From NCBI GenBank assembly GCA_008973525.1, contig WACJ01000501.1:868001-932000 (forward strand): DNA of 64,000 nucleotides, in the 5' to 3' direction. This DNA comes from Stenopsyche tienmushanensis (Eukaryota > Arthropoda > Insecta > Trichoptera > Stenopsychidae). The position numbers were made by a program, and so were the translations under genes. How positions within the stretch are numbered: position 1 is the stretch's first letter; the number at the start of each line of letters is the position of its first letter. Of the stretch, positions 46,719 to 59,183 are shown one piece after another. The notes under the pieces are model-generated. The model saw only the letters and a program-made list of their open reading frames with translations. It made no database searches and had not been told where the DNA came from.

Positions 46719-49362
46719 TTATAAGCTTAAAACTTCATCTTGATTGTAGTTATTCAAAATAGATAATTCGTCGTCGTCTACAATGTACATGGTATGCGCA
46801 TCGCTGTTGGAAAATAGCACATTATCACTCAGCGTCATTATATCAATGTTTGAAGAATCGTTTATGTTTTCTTCGCCGGATTCCTCGATTATTATGTAGC
46901 TTTCATCATTTTCACTTTCTGAATTTTGCAAGTCGTTTAAAATATTCGAGATCATCTTGGGATGAACCGACAAACATTTGACATTGTTTTTTGTGGGCAA
47001 CTCGATGCCATCGCCTTTGAAATCGGACAGATTTGTCTCCGAATAATTTTTCGAGTGTTTCGTTGAAGATTTTGAATTATTTTTATTGTGAATTTTTAAA
47101 TGACGCGTTAGTTTTACCTTCGTTGGAAAATCTTTTCCGCAAATATCACAAACGAAGGGACGGAAGTTCGTATGCGATCTCATGTGTATTTTTAAATGTC
47201 CTGATTCATAAAATGATTTGTTACATTCAGAGCATTTGAATTTTTTCGTTTTAAAATGATAGAGAAGATGTCGTCTTCGTTCGTAGTTACTGTAGAAAGC
47301 CTTTTCACATAGGTGACAAGGATATCGTCTAATGGCTAAGTGTATTTGTTCGTGTCTTTGGAGTCCGGTTTTTTTAAAAAATCCCTTCCCGCAATATTCG
47401 CATATATGCTTGAAATTACCCAAGTGTCTTTTTTGATGGATTTTGAGCGACTTGGGGTTTATAAAAGTTTTATCGCAAAATGTACATAAAACGGATTGGA
47501 CGGGCAAATGAGCTTTTTCGTGATATTGAAGATCGGATGTCTTATTATAAATTTTTCCACAGTAGGAACATGGAAATCCTTGTTTAACGTCTGAAGTCAT
47601 ATGTTTTGCTACATGTTTCTGTAATTTCATCAGTCGAGTGAAACTTTTGCAACAAATTTTGCAAACAAACGGTTTTATATTTAGATGTTCTCGCTGATGA
47701 ATTATAAAGTCATGCCGACTGCCAATATTTTGAGAACATATTTCACATACGAATGGCGGTTCATGTTGCACATTAGCAATAGTTAACATTTTTCCTTTAT
47801 TAAAATGCGATACGGAATGTTCTTTCAGAGTTTCGAGATCAATTTTCTTAAATTCTATCAAACATAGATGGCACAGAAATTTTGTAAATGTAAATAACTC
47901 CTTTTCGCTTTGATCATCATCATTTTCTTCAGGTTGATGACTAAATGTAGTAATTATTTCTGAAATTCTCGGAGCGACTTCCTCTTGAACATCAGTCTCT
48001 GTGTATACATCTCGAGACTCCACTTGTAATTCCAATAGCATTTCCGAAGAATCCATATCATTATACTCTTTGTGTAAATCTATATAAAATTGCTCAGTGG
48101 ATTCTATCGATTCAATTTTTTCTCTGGGATCAACAGGTACATCAACAGTCTTTGAGCATATATGAGACGATTTATCAATTTCTTGTAAATTAATATTTAT
48201 AGGTAAATCTAGAAAATTAAGCTGATTGTCATTCGCAAATATTATATTCGTATCATCTTTATCCACGTCAGATATGAGGCTATTTTTAATATCTTTTTCA
48301 GAACTATCCATTAATACTTTAAAAATAGAAGCATCCGGTATGATAGTACTTGTTACATCGTTATGATGCATAAATATATTTGTATCTTTGCCTAAAATAT
48401 TATAACATTGAGAAAAATGCTCATTAGGAATACTTTCTTCCAAGTACGTTTCTTTATCAAAAATACTACAATTGCTTCCAGATTTATCTATTGGAGATTT
48501 TCTTAAAAATGAAAAGTTATCTATAGACACTTCATTTTCATCAAAATTACTTGAAGAGATTTTATTTTCCGATAAAAAACGGTAAGAGTTTTCTATTTGT
48601 AAACGAAATTTCCAGAAATCATTTACTTTTATATGACAATTATTACATATAAGATTTGTTAAGCCGTCGTCATGTGATATCTAAAAAAATAAAATATCAA
48701 AATTAATTACAGATGGTTATTGAATTTTTCATATTTTATTATTTTGCATATTTTTAAATACAATTTTGTCAATAATATCTACCAAAACTATATGCCACGT
48801 ACAACCTATGGATAACTATGTTTAAATGATACTATATGAGAACTATAACGAATTTGATTATCGGAAGATGAGGACAACGATGATATTAATGAGTTGATTG
48901 AATATCACTCAGGACTATTGTTAAATGAATGCTTAATTGAGCAATAAGAATTAAACGAAATACATAACATCATGTGAACTCTTCACAAGTATATAAAGAA
49001 AACACCCAAAAGCATTTAAACAAGCATCGTTAACTTGACTATGTATATTGATGGATACATATTTTAAAATATAATTTTTGGCGTTTATTTTACACAACTC
49101 CATTTTAAATTCACACACATTTTAAGAACCAATCATGTACAAAGCCCAAGGGTCATATGTATGTGATAAACTATGATTGTGAGCCAAATTGAGAGCATTT
49201 TTTAAAGCAATATTTGCATAAATGGTTACATAAGATTTTATTGACGTTAATACAAAGATTGAATTAAACCTTCACAGCAGCAATTGACATGATAAACTCA
49301 GCTTGGGGCAAAATAGCATGCAATTGTGTGTCTGTACGTAGACAAAGTCGACAAACCGACAT
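46719..49362 (-). CDS. ZAD-C2H2 zinc-finger protein, nine fingers
   Basis: Probable sequence-specific nuclear DNA-binding protein. Two exons on the minus strand: 49362-49270 (31 codons, MSVCRLCLRTDTQLHAILPQ...) and 48680-46719. The splice is phase 0: GTGAAG|GTTTAA to TTTTTTTAG|ATATCA. Together they give 684 residues. The N-terminus is a zinc-finger-associated domain (ZAD) with C4, C7, C43 and C46 and the typical FWKFR helix start. A long acidic, low-complexity linker follows (residues about 80-300), then nine C2H2 fingers at roughly 300-570, the first and second slightly irregular, for example CEYCGKGFFKKTGLQRHEQIH-type units with short linkers. An acidic tail closes it. The 588-codon piece alone would miss the ZAD, so the upstream exon decides the start. 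Orthology to a named fly gene was not attempted; ZAD proteins evolve fast. Confidence 0.93.
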
Positions 49363-50775
49363 TATTTTCTAATATGTTTTGAGTATTGCATTTGACACAT
49401 TAAACGTCAAATCTTTTGATCAAAGCGCGCGATATCGCAGCCTTGTTTTTGTACGGGGTTACAACGCGCCACTATAAATAAAAAATATTTTACATCAGAA
49501 GAGTCTTATAATTACCATATATAATCAATTTAACAAGACCATATATTTAACAATTTATAGACATTGAAATAAATCATTTCATTTATAAAATATATTATCC
49601 AAAATTTTTCTTACAATTTATGTAAATTAATTTAAAAAAAGACTTTTTATATTAAATTTATCAAATGCATCATCTCTTTTTAATCTACTTAAATTACTAT
49701 TATAAAATGTTTCATATGAAAATATGTGCATATATAATTTGACACAGGACTAAAATTTGAAAGAGTATTGTTGAGCTTGATTTTTTTTATACCTGATTTT
49801 ATTATGACCGCCAAATTTAAAATTTCCATATGTTAATTTTGAATAAATGTCCTATTGGTGTTCGTAGAACCTGTCTACGCTTGTTGATATTTAAGATAAT
49901 TAGGTTAGTGACGCACATGATATTTTGGCGGTAGATGCATTGAACAGTAAGAGTTTGAATGAGCTCAGTTTGACTATCATCGTGGATTGTGACGGTTGTT
50001 ATTATAAAACGAATTTCACTGCAATTTATTCAGTATTTTTCATTCCTCTGAGGTTATCTAATGTCAAATATTCAAAAAAAATCTATCTAGTCTATCACGT
50101 CATGGGAAATATTGCAGCAATCGTCCCGTTTACTTATTTTTTTTGTTTATTTCACGGGAACGCTGCTTGATAAATTTGATTAAATCAATATACATTTCAT
50201 AATAAAAACAATCCATTTGAATTCGGCATTTAGATTTGTATTATTATACTATATTTTATAAGTTCAACGACTATTATGATTTGATTATTCGTTATTTTTA
50301 TGTGTTTTGTTAAATATTTTTATTTTATCTTGCAGGCAGTACCGACGTGAAACTGGATCATACCAGTCAATGTGAATTACACACATGATATTGTAATTTG
50401 GAACCAGTTTTATAACCAGTTAGAAATTATAAAAAGTACTTAACAAACGATTTTAAAAAGTAGTCAAATTCAATCATCAAACTTGTTTTAATGTAAGCGT
50501 TAAGCTTAAGTCTAACGCAATTTTTCATTAGGGCTAAGCCATAACATAGATATGATAGTATTTTTATAATGAATTGAAAACCTCGGGTGCAAATTATTCA
50601 CATTTTTTGTGTGCTTATGCCGACAGTTATAGAACCGGAAATTCCAATCATAATGATGCAAGCATTTTTAGTCATAGCGTCAACAGTAAGTAAATAATAT
50701 AAATAAAATTCACTATTGTATCGTAATGTCTTTTTCCTTCAATTTTTTTATAATCTGCTTTATTTTAATTTTCAG
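49363..50775. other. Head-to-head gap between the zinc-finger gene and FPGS, with possible 5' UTR exons
   Basis: The two genes are divergent. Donor-like GAACA|GTAAGA at about 49947, acceptor-like TTGCAG|GCAGTACC at 50336-50344 and an exon-like piece ending TCAACA|GTAAGT at about 50681 could be non-coding FPGS leader exons. The last contains a short ORF from ATG 50611 (MPTVIEPEIPIIMMQAFLVI). Confidence 0.35.
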
Positions 50776-50802
50776 AAATTAAACTTGTTTGTAAAGGTGT
50801 AA

Positions 50803-53800
50803 ATGAAAATAAAGTCGTTAAAGATGCTGTTCGCTCTCACGTATGAGGTAAGTTTACTGTTTTTAAAATACTATTTATGATCCGATATAAAGTTTTTATG
50901 CGCGAAGAAAACAACTATTTTGTCTGTTGCTTTCTACATTGTTCCACCTTAATTGAGATTTCGAAAGTGAATCATCAATTAAGAAGACATTGACGACTTT
51001 CAAAGAAAGCCTGCAAATAATATACGGACACTAATACATCAATATACTTTGAATGTTTGTTAATAGAAGTCAAACGAGTATCCGATAGAATGATAAAAAT
51101 ATACGCCTTTTCGATATTTACGTTTCATATTAATATGCGCATTATTACATTAATTCTAGTGAGATGAGCATTCCTAAACAGGTATTATAAGAACATACGC
51201 TCATATATATAGTATGCATGGCGCAGTGATTGTCTGATTTGAATGACATCATTATTTTTGTATGGGTATTGATGGAAACCCACAGCGAAACTTTTGTCAT
51301 TAATTCTTCAATAAAATAATTAACGATATGCATTAAAATTTAATACTTAATTTCTTCATCATATATAATTTTTAACAGTTCCAGTTATACAGGTCTATGA
51401 TGAAGTAGTAACATTCCGTAGTTTCCAATATTGGTTCCAGAAATTTAAATCGGGCTAGAGAAGCTTAAAGGATGAACCGAGAACATGAAGGACGGAAAAA
51501 TCCTAATCGAGTCAGATCCATGGCAAACAATCGATGAGTTATCGTAAAGACTAGGATCCCAATGAAGCACTGTACAAACACATTTAAAACTCATCAGCCA
51601 ATTGATGGATACTGAAAGTCTTCACTGAACACAACAAAAACGAGTGATGAAATACAAGGCTCATTTATGATAATATATGACGAAAAAATCAATGTCTTTC
51701 TTAAAAAGAAATTATGATTCTAAGCCTAAATTGATTATAAAAAAGTTTATTTTTTACATATGATGGGAAAAGTGGATTATTAAATTAATTACATTATTAA
51801 AAAATTAATGAAAGCGGGAGAAACTGTAACTGCACAAGTTTATTGTCAACAATTAGAAGTTTTTCGAAAATTAAAAGAAAAACGTCCATATTTATTCAAT
51901 AGAAAGAAGACGACACTGCTTCATGATAATACATGCCCTCATAAAACAAAATTGACACTGGATTAAATACAGGAATTAAACTGGGAAGTGTTACCTCATC
52001 TTTCTTATTCACCAGAGCACAGCCTTAATACATTTAAAATCGTTTTTTGCTTCTAAGCTGGAAAGTTTTTACAAAAAAGTTATTAAAAGACTGCCGAAGC
52101 GATGGGAAGATTTGTTGAATAATGAAGAGAATTATATTTTATAATGTCGTTTCTTAAATATTTGAATAGTTTCGGGTCCTCCTAATATATATAATATATA
52201 CACACAGGATTTTTCAGAGAAAATGGGAGGCCCAGGAGAACTAATATTTTAGACTGGACTTTGAACCATTATGTTTTTTAATTCAGTATTTGTATCATAA
52301 TTCATTTTTCTAGCATTATTTCTTTCTGCATAATCTTTTTTACTGTATTCTATGTACTGTGTGCGTATGTAAACTTGTACATAACTCAGATAAAACACAT
52401 TGTGAAAACCCTAAAGAGAATGCTCTGATCATTGGGTTGCTGATTGACTGTGCATGAACGAAATACATAATATTGACTTAAGATTGCAGCTATTATCTTA
52501 TGCAATCATTTAACAGGACAATCAACGAGTAAATATAACAGTAATATTAAACAGTTACAATCGACTAAACTCTCTTTCGCATAAAACGTTGACATAGTGA
52601 GCAAGAAAATTGCGTATAATAATAGCAAAGAAAATAATATTTAGTTAAAGTATAAAATAGTTTTCAATTTTGTTCTGCTTCGCCTATGTCTATATTTTTG
52701 TCTTATATATTGAGTTGCCAAATTAAGGCTTCTAATATTGTGAGGCCTGGAGCAGGAGTCTCTCCTGCCCTCGTTCTAATATACACTAATATATATAGTT
52801 TTATATAGGATATAGATTTATTTATATACTTTAAATTACTAAAGCAAACGTTGGCAGTATAGATACGCAAAGATTTAGAACAGCTGGAATTCTACAAGAC
52901 GTGCAGTATTTGACGTTGTTGCTTTTCTTTTGATTAGACTGACTAAATGAATAAGCGTATAAACTATTGTGTCATTTGCTCGTATAAATCCTCGAAACTA
53001 TATATTACTTAACTTCAATTTTGTGTATTCCTTTTAGCACTTCATTTCCATTCAAGATGTTAAATTATACTACAAGTAACACAAATACGCTTCTGGTTCA
53101 GACAGTTCAAGAACGTCTGATATAAAATGATAAAACCGACAAACGTATTTTGATTAAAAATAATATCTAATATTTTTTTATCGTTATTTATAAACGTGTA
53201 GTAGTGTGACAAACAATCTTAGAACATACGTATGATTTTATCAATCTTAGTTAAGATGGTTAATTTTCTTTTTTACTCATTATGTAGGAATGTTGTGATA
53301 ATATCTTGTCTGTGGCATTGAATTAAAAATACAAAGTGAAGATTTGTTATATAAATTTGTATTGAAATACCAGAATACGAGAAGATTTATGTATCCCATA
53401 CGAACAATGAAATTATCAAGCTTCCTAAACCTTCAATTGCAGCATGCTAAACGAGTGGGGATGACTTTTAAGGTTGAACCTCTGAAATTTTTGCCTCATG
53501 ATTCTACTGGCATGCGGTTTCACTATGATTTCTTCTGCTAAAACGAACCCTCGCTATTGTGTATTTTTGTTTTTTTACGTTTTGTTTGCATATATATTTT
53601 AACCCATTGATAAAGCTTGTGTAATGTGGAAACTAATTTATGTGTGTTTTAAAAAAATGTTTTAATCTGTAATAATAAAAGTGAATTTGAATGCACTACT
53701 CATCATAACAGCAATACAAATCTTCAGTTTATACTTCCGAAGAGATTGTATATGATTTTTGTTTTGTTGCTACAATATTTGTTTAAAATATACAGCATGT

Positions 53801-56800
53801 ACTTGTTTTATACATATTTTTATTGCACTCAGATAAGTAGTTTGCATATATTTGTTCTGTATGTTATAATTTTTCGACAAGCTAGCCCTTAAAACAGCTA
53901 AGAATAATTTTAAAAATATACAACGTTAATCTCTCAATGTTTTATTTTATTGCAGGAATCGATCAATACCCTCAATAATTTTCCATCAAACGCAACTGCT
54001 ATATCTCAATCAATAACGAGCAAACTTATCGTTAAAAAAGTAATTACTATCAATATAATTCCAGTAAATCGATTTAATATATACATATTTTTATCGGACT
54101 AATATTTAATTTTATATTTTTAGCATAAAAGAGATAGTATATTAAAATATCTAGGTTTTACTGGATACACTAAAGACGATTTACATCAGCTCTCTGTTAT
54201 TCATATTGCCGGAACAAAGGGAAAGGTTTGGAACAACGACAATCAATTTATAACGCTCGTAAATACTTTATGCAATGATTTTATTTATTTTCAGGGTAGT
54301 ACAAGTGCCTTGTGCGAGTCAATTTTACGCAGTCACGGTTATAAAACGGGACTGTATAGTTCGCCACATTTGATATCTGTGACGGAAAGGATACGATTAA
54401 ATGGAAAACCCATTGAAAAAGAGCATTTTGCCAAAGTTTTTAGTAAAATATATAAAGATATCTGTGAAAAACAGGTTATTAAATACATATGTTTATATTA
54501 GTGTTTATAAATTCACCCTCTAACGGGCGCAATGCATCGGGTTCGATCATGCGCGGCTATTTATTCGAATCGAGAAAATATTTAATATGTCACATATTTA
54601 GAATATCTGTTTCTTGTTTTGTGTTAGACTGTATTATTTTTTTGAAGAAGTAAATCCGGTAAAATATACAATTTACTGTAGCATATTCATCTAAAAAGGT
54701 CGAACATGTATATAACACATTTAGGTATTATTTTATGTCTTGCATATAATTTAACATTTTATTTATTCACAAAAATACTAGTCTAAGTAGCGAAGAGGTT
54801 TATTAAGTTTTTGCAATGCATCTATATATGCCAATAAATTAGATTGAATGTTTAGGAATGTGAAAATGATTTTCCACCATATTTCGGCTTTATGACTGTG
54901 ATGGCATTTAATGTATTTATTGCCGAAAAAGTTGACGTTGCAATTGTTGAAGTCGGCATAGGCGGTGAATATGACCAAACTAATGTTGTAAGGTTATTAC
55001 TTTTATCTTCGTTATTAAATTTTATCAATTAAGTAATAACGAAACCAATAATAATCAATTCCGATTGTACAATATTTAGTAACGTTCCCGTGGTCGGTAT
55101 CACATCATTGGGGTTGGACCACACAGCTCTGTTGGGAAACACAATAGAAGAAATTGCAAGGCAAAAAGCTGGAATTATGAAACCAGGATGTAAGGCATTC
55201 ACAGTTCGACAACAACCGAACGCGATGAAAGTTCTTCGAGATATGTCCAAAATCAGAAAGGTTATATTTTGATGATTATTTAAATTTTACCATATATAAA
55301 ATATACATTCTTATACGCGTTTCTTTTTGGTCGAATAAACAGTGTACGCTAAATATAGTACCTGATTATGAAACATACAAGTGGGAACATGATCCTGACG
55401 AGAAAAACGTGCATCTCGCTAACCCGACCAAATATTTGAACGCCTCCCTCGCAATACAATTAGCACATAGTTGGATTAAACAAAATAAAAAAATTGTAAG
55501 TAGATTTTTTTAAATAGCAATGCATTAAACATTAAGATGCTTACGTGTGATAATTTATGATTTCTACAATATAGAATTTTGACAATAACATCTTAAACGA
55601 ATATTATAAACCGAAAGTTAACGGAAATACAAAAGACGATATGCTTATTTATATTCCAAAGAAAACTCTGGATGGAATACATTCCAGTTTTTGGCCAGGT
55701 AGATGTCAAATATTAAACGAAGAAAATAGGGATATTTACATAGATGGCGCGCACACAATTGAATCTATGGAGGTATGCGCTGAATGGTTCAAGAAAGAAT
55801 GCAGGTAAGAATGCCTTTATTTATTATAGATAGATGGTTTTTTTGTTATGTTTTCTGGAGTTGTGTGATGTGTAACGCTGTCTTACTGGAAATAAAAATC
55901 AAACACATCAATATGTTGAGATTCAATGTATATCGAGATTCAATGTAGTAATCATTACAACTACAACTCGAATCAGTGTAGTAAATACACCATAATAAAA
56001 GAAAGGTTAACGGAATGATGCACACCGATTTTAAAGCTAGATAAGTATAGTATTTTAATATAGATGCATCAACATTTAACCCAAATGCACACAATTGTTA
56101 TGCCGTCATTTGACGGTGAAACGGCAGGAACTTTTTCCAGTACTATCCTGTTAATGGGAGGCAAATTTATTGTTATTAAATAAAATAATTATTCATTTGT
56201 TTTTAATATACATATTAATTAATCTAAATGATGACGTGTTGTACCTCTGTGTCGTTGTATCAGTGGTCCAGAGTTTTTGACCGGTTGGACACGGAAACCT
56301 TGTGACCCCTCCCTCTAATTTTAGGGCTTTCTGCCACAAATTTGGGGACCTCAATAGGGTCATAGAGGCTCTCCTTGGCGGCTGGATAGTACCCTTTTTC
56401 CCCCTAACAAGATAGTACCCTTTTTCTCACACCCAAAATAATAACGTTAAAAGATTGGATTCTTATACACTTTTGTTTGTATTTGTACTGCTTATTAAAA
56501 AATATGTTTTAGATTTTTTATTTAAATAAAATATCATATAAAATTTAAATACAATTTTATTAAAAAATATTACAGTCAACAACTCATTCTGTTTAGTAGA
56601 ATATCAATTATTTAAAAAACACATTCTACATCGATGTTCTTCAAATTTGTGAGCAATATTTCAGGTTGTTTATTTCAACGCTCAATTGCAATAGTTATTT
56701 CACGTTGCCAGCAATAGTTGCAGTTTTCATTTATTCTATTTAAGTATTCCCGCAGGGTCAACTTCCAACAAACGATCGATATCGGTTAGCCACCATATCA

Positions 56801-59183
56801 GTCTATCCAAATAGCCTTGATCTAGTTCGTATGACAGCAGCATCAATTTTAAATGACTGTCTGCAATCGGCAAGTTTAATTGCGCGTGCAATTTAGATTC
56901 CTTGACCGAAAGCAATCTAATAATCACTAAAGCTATGAGATTCCATTGGATAGCTTTAAAAGTGATATTATGTGCCTGCAAATTGAATGTGACTATTAAT
57001 TCTTGCACGTCGCTAATCACTTCCATCGGTGCTATATTTAAAGCTCTCAATAGATCGGGCAACACTTTGTCCAGGCCGTTTAATACAATTTTCCTACGCA
57101 GCGCATGCTGTGCACTTTTATGGATCAGAGGTAGATTAGTAAATTTATCATCTTCAATTTCTGGCGGCTCTGGCATAACTTGCTCCCTTTCGGGAATAGT
57201 CATATCTCCTTTATAATATGCGCGTACTTTTATGTCTAATTGTTTGCCTTCTTCTTTTAATATTGAGTAATCTGGTAACGGTTTCAAATTTTTCGTTTGA
57301 TTAACTTCAGCATCGTATTTTATGTCTTCCAATTCTAAAATATTCAATTTTCTACATAGTTTTGTGTATGCGTCGTATGATACAGACGAACTAGACGGTC
57401 CACATGTCAAATTATGTAAATATTCTTTTATTGAATCGCTCTTGTCGGCTACCATTTCCTTTACTTTTTTCTCGCCAAATAGAAAGAGTAACGTATCTAA
57501 ACTGAACCATTCACTTATGCATTTTTCAACTAGGGTAATAGTTGGTGTGTTATCGGACACATGCTTTTCTTTACTTTTTGTGGGTTTTTCATTCATCTTT
57601 GCTAATTTAAGATCTTTTCCAGCACTAATAAACGGATCCTCCCTATTCTCTGATTTTCTTTCTATTACATCTCCAATAATCATAGGAGTTGTTTTAGATT
57701 TTTTTTTAACATTAGTTTTACTTACCTCTAATGTTCGTTTATCTGATTTTGCTGTGTTGGTATGTTCAGGATTTGTAATAGTCTCATCTTTTTTATCAAT
57801 ATTTTCATTCATTTGAGTTAAATCGTGTGTCTTAGTAGTGCTTTTATTGTGATCGGTCTGAACATTTTGGTCGCTGGAATTGAAAGATTTTTTTAAAGGA
57901 TCATTATTTTCCTCGTTCAATTCCATTTCACCCAAAGATGCTTCGGTAAAATCTAATAAACTGGTAAAGTGCGCGTCCTTATCAATGGGGATTTTTTCTG
58001 TAATTGATATGTCTATTATTTCACCTGGAGCTCCTTTGCTGTTCAATGATAGCAGTTGGAATTTGGGGATGTCTTCTTTCTTCCTAAACCAAAGTGGGCT
58101 CGTCAATATCTGCTCTTTTATAAAAGTGGATGCTTTATAACATTGGTTACTGCAAAAATTCTTCCTTTCGGTTATATCGTACACTGTATTATTCTTCATG
58201 CATATTTTATAAGTTTGTGCAGGTACTTTATCTTTGAGTTTCTGTCGGCATAAAGGATATCCGCAGTGTTTAATGATCGACCTCTCAATAGTAACATCTT
58301 CATAATGATTCCGGGTGAGATGTGGTAGACTTTCAATGAACATTTTTTCTGTCACATTAGAATCTAAAAGTTCAATCACGATTGATTGAGCTTTGGCATC
58401 ACATTCGCGTTTTTTCATTAAATACTCTCTAAGTTGCTCTTTTGTCATATCTTCCATTTTTGGTGGAGTTCTTTTTGCCTTTGTATTCATTTTTATGTTT
58501 TAAAAATGAATATTATGATGCCAACAATCTGGTCCAACGTCAAATGTCACACGTTAATTTCGTCGTAAATTTAATGTCAACCTTAACAGCATATTATTCA
58601 GGCATGTCTTATACAACGTAATTTGTTTAATAAAAATGAGTTTCACTTGATTTATGTTTTTAGGGACGATTCTTACAAAATACTGATATTCCACGTAACG
58701 AAAGGAAGAAATCCAAAACCTATGATGGAAGTGATATCAAAATTAAATTTTAACATGGCATTATTTGTTCCCGATCAAGCATTTAGTGAAATTAAATCCA
58801 AAACTCCCATTGGTCAGTACATTTTTTTTAATAGTTAATTTTATGCATAAAATACATTAATTTGAAAAGAATATCTTGTAGATCAAATGGATGTAAATAA
58901 TACTATTGTAGATAAACTGTCTACATGCAAAAATCAAGCTCAGACATGGATGGAATTAAACAATCAAACGAATTCTACACAAAGCGATAAAACTGTGATT
59001 GAAGTTTTCTCGGATGTATCGACAGCTTTGGAGTACGTGTCTTCGTATTGTATTAAACAAAAGCCACAAATTTTAATAACTGGATCGCTATTATTAGCTG
59101 GTGCCGCTCTAACTGTATTAGATCCACAATTAATAAAATCGCACAAAGTTATATCATCTAGAAAACATAATCTAGCAATATAG
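50803..59183 (+). CDS. Fpgs: Folylpolyglutamate synthase, ten coding exons
   Basis: Adds glutamates to folates so that cells and mitochondria retain them (Mur-ligase family, ATP-dependent). Exons: 50803-50847, 53956-54039, 54124-54225, 54295-54474, 54856-54992, 55080-55260, 55343-55495, 55575-55804, 58664-58812, 58882-59183. The joined frame is open, 520 residues. The start ATG directly follows an in-frame TAA; the first residues [12 protein letters not shown] are basic and hydrophobic and lead into TYEESINTLN, the usual start of the catalytic domain. Landmarks: ATP loop GTKGKGS (73-79, split by an intron), [82 protein letters not shown] (DGAHT at 351-355), [12 protein letters not shown] and C-terminal [19 protein letters not shown]. 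Intron 1 (3.1 kb) carries a mariner. The eighth intron (2.86 kb) contains RPAP2 on the other strand. Confidence 0.95.
51380..52185 (+). pseudogene. Mariner transposase remnant in FPGS intron 1
   Basis: Across frameshifts: [20 protein letters not shown] (first helix-turn-helix), EKLKDEPRT, then [40 protein letters not shown] (second catalytic block, HDNARPH type), [13 protein letters not shown] and [21 protein letters not shown] C-terminus. The right end reads, in reverse, TTAGGAGGACCCGAAACTAT, the same family as 27671-28258. The left terminus was not found. Confidence 0.75.
52186..53340. other. Rest of FPGS intron 1, first part
   Basis: AT-rich, no recognisable element or exon. Confidence 0.5.
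53440..53541 (+). other. Exon-like orphan sequence in FPGS intron 1
   Basis: The acceptor-like CTTCAATTGCAG is followed by an open, protein-like stretch [18 protein letters not shown] then [14 protein letters not shown] and a stop. It also continues a 65-codon ORF from 53344. No family recognised. It might be an alternative last exon, a nested gene fragment, or chance. Confidence 0.25.
56275..56345. repeat. Interspersed repeat D, copy 2
   Basis: TTGGACACGGAAACC and CTAATTTTAGGGCTTTCTG occur in the same order as at 41440-41510. It lies within the eighth intron of FPGS, downstream of RPAP2. Confidence 0.4.
56736..58490 (-). CDS. Rpap2: RPAP2 / Rtr1 family RNA polymerase II CTD phosphatase, nested in FPGS intron
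   Basis: An intronless 584-residue ORF on the minus strand. RPAP2/Rtr1 proteins remove phosphate from Ser5 of the RNA polymerase II C-terminal repeats and help import the polymerase. The N-terminal RTR1-type zinc finger is visible: CGYPLC at residues 76-81 and NFCSNQC at 111-117 (Cys76, Cys81, Cys113, Cys117), followed by [12 protein letters not shown] and [17 protein letters not shown], all typical. A charged, poorly conserved middle (about 180-310) and a C-terminal helical part with [26 protein letters not shown] phrases (about 315-345) and [20 protein letters not shown] near 465 fit insect members. The ATG at 58490 is followed by [20 protein letters not shown]. The whole gene lies inside the eighth intron of FPGS (55805-58663). 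Lack of introns is compatible with an old retrocopy or with a compact native gene. Confidence 0.93.
   Translation of the reverse strand: MNTKAKRTPPKMEDMTKEQLREYLMKKRECDAKAQSIVIELLDSNVTEKMFIESLPHLTRNHYEDVTIERSIIKHCGYPLCRQKLKDKVPAQTYKICMKNNTVYDITERKNFCSNQCYKASTFIKEQILTSPLWFRKKEDIPKFQLLSLNSKGAPGEIIDISITEKIPIDKDAHFTSLLDFTEASLGEMELNEENNDPLKKSFNSSDQNVQTDHNKSTTKTHDLTQMNENIDKKDETITNPEHTNTAKSDKRTLEVSKTNVKKKSKTTPMIIGDVIERKSENREDPFISAGKDLKLAKMNEKPTKSKEKHVSDNTPTITLVEKCISEWFSLDTLLFLFGEKKVKEMVADKSDSIKEYLHNLTCGPSSSSVSYDAYTKLCRKLNILELEDIKYDAEVNQTKNLKPLPDYSILKEEGKQLDIKVRAYYKGDMTIPEREQVMPEPPEIEDDKFTNLPLIHKSAQHALRRKIVLNGLDKVLPDLLRALNIAPMEVISDVQELIVTFNLQAHNITFKAIQWNLIALVIIRLLSVKESKLHAQLNLPIADSHLKLMLLSYELDQGYLDRLIWWLTDIDRLLEVDPAGILK

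Noticed and set aside
48530..48530. Start of the zinc-finger protein at this GTG codon
   Set aside because: The frame is open upstream to an acceptor at 48680 and a separate exon at 49270-49362 supplies the ATG and the first half of the ZAD.
54310..54501. Separate 63-codon gene starting [10 protein letters not shown]
   Set aside because: It is the fourth coding exon of FPGS read past its donor site.
57322..57816. Long plus-strand ORF (164 codons)
   Set aside because: It lies opposite the RPAP2 coding sequence and is a shadow of its codon usage.
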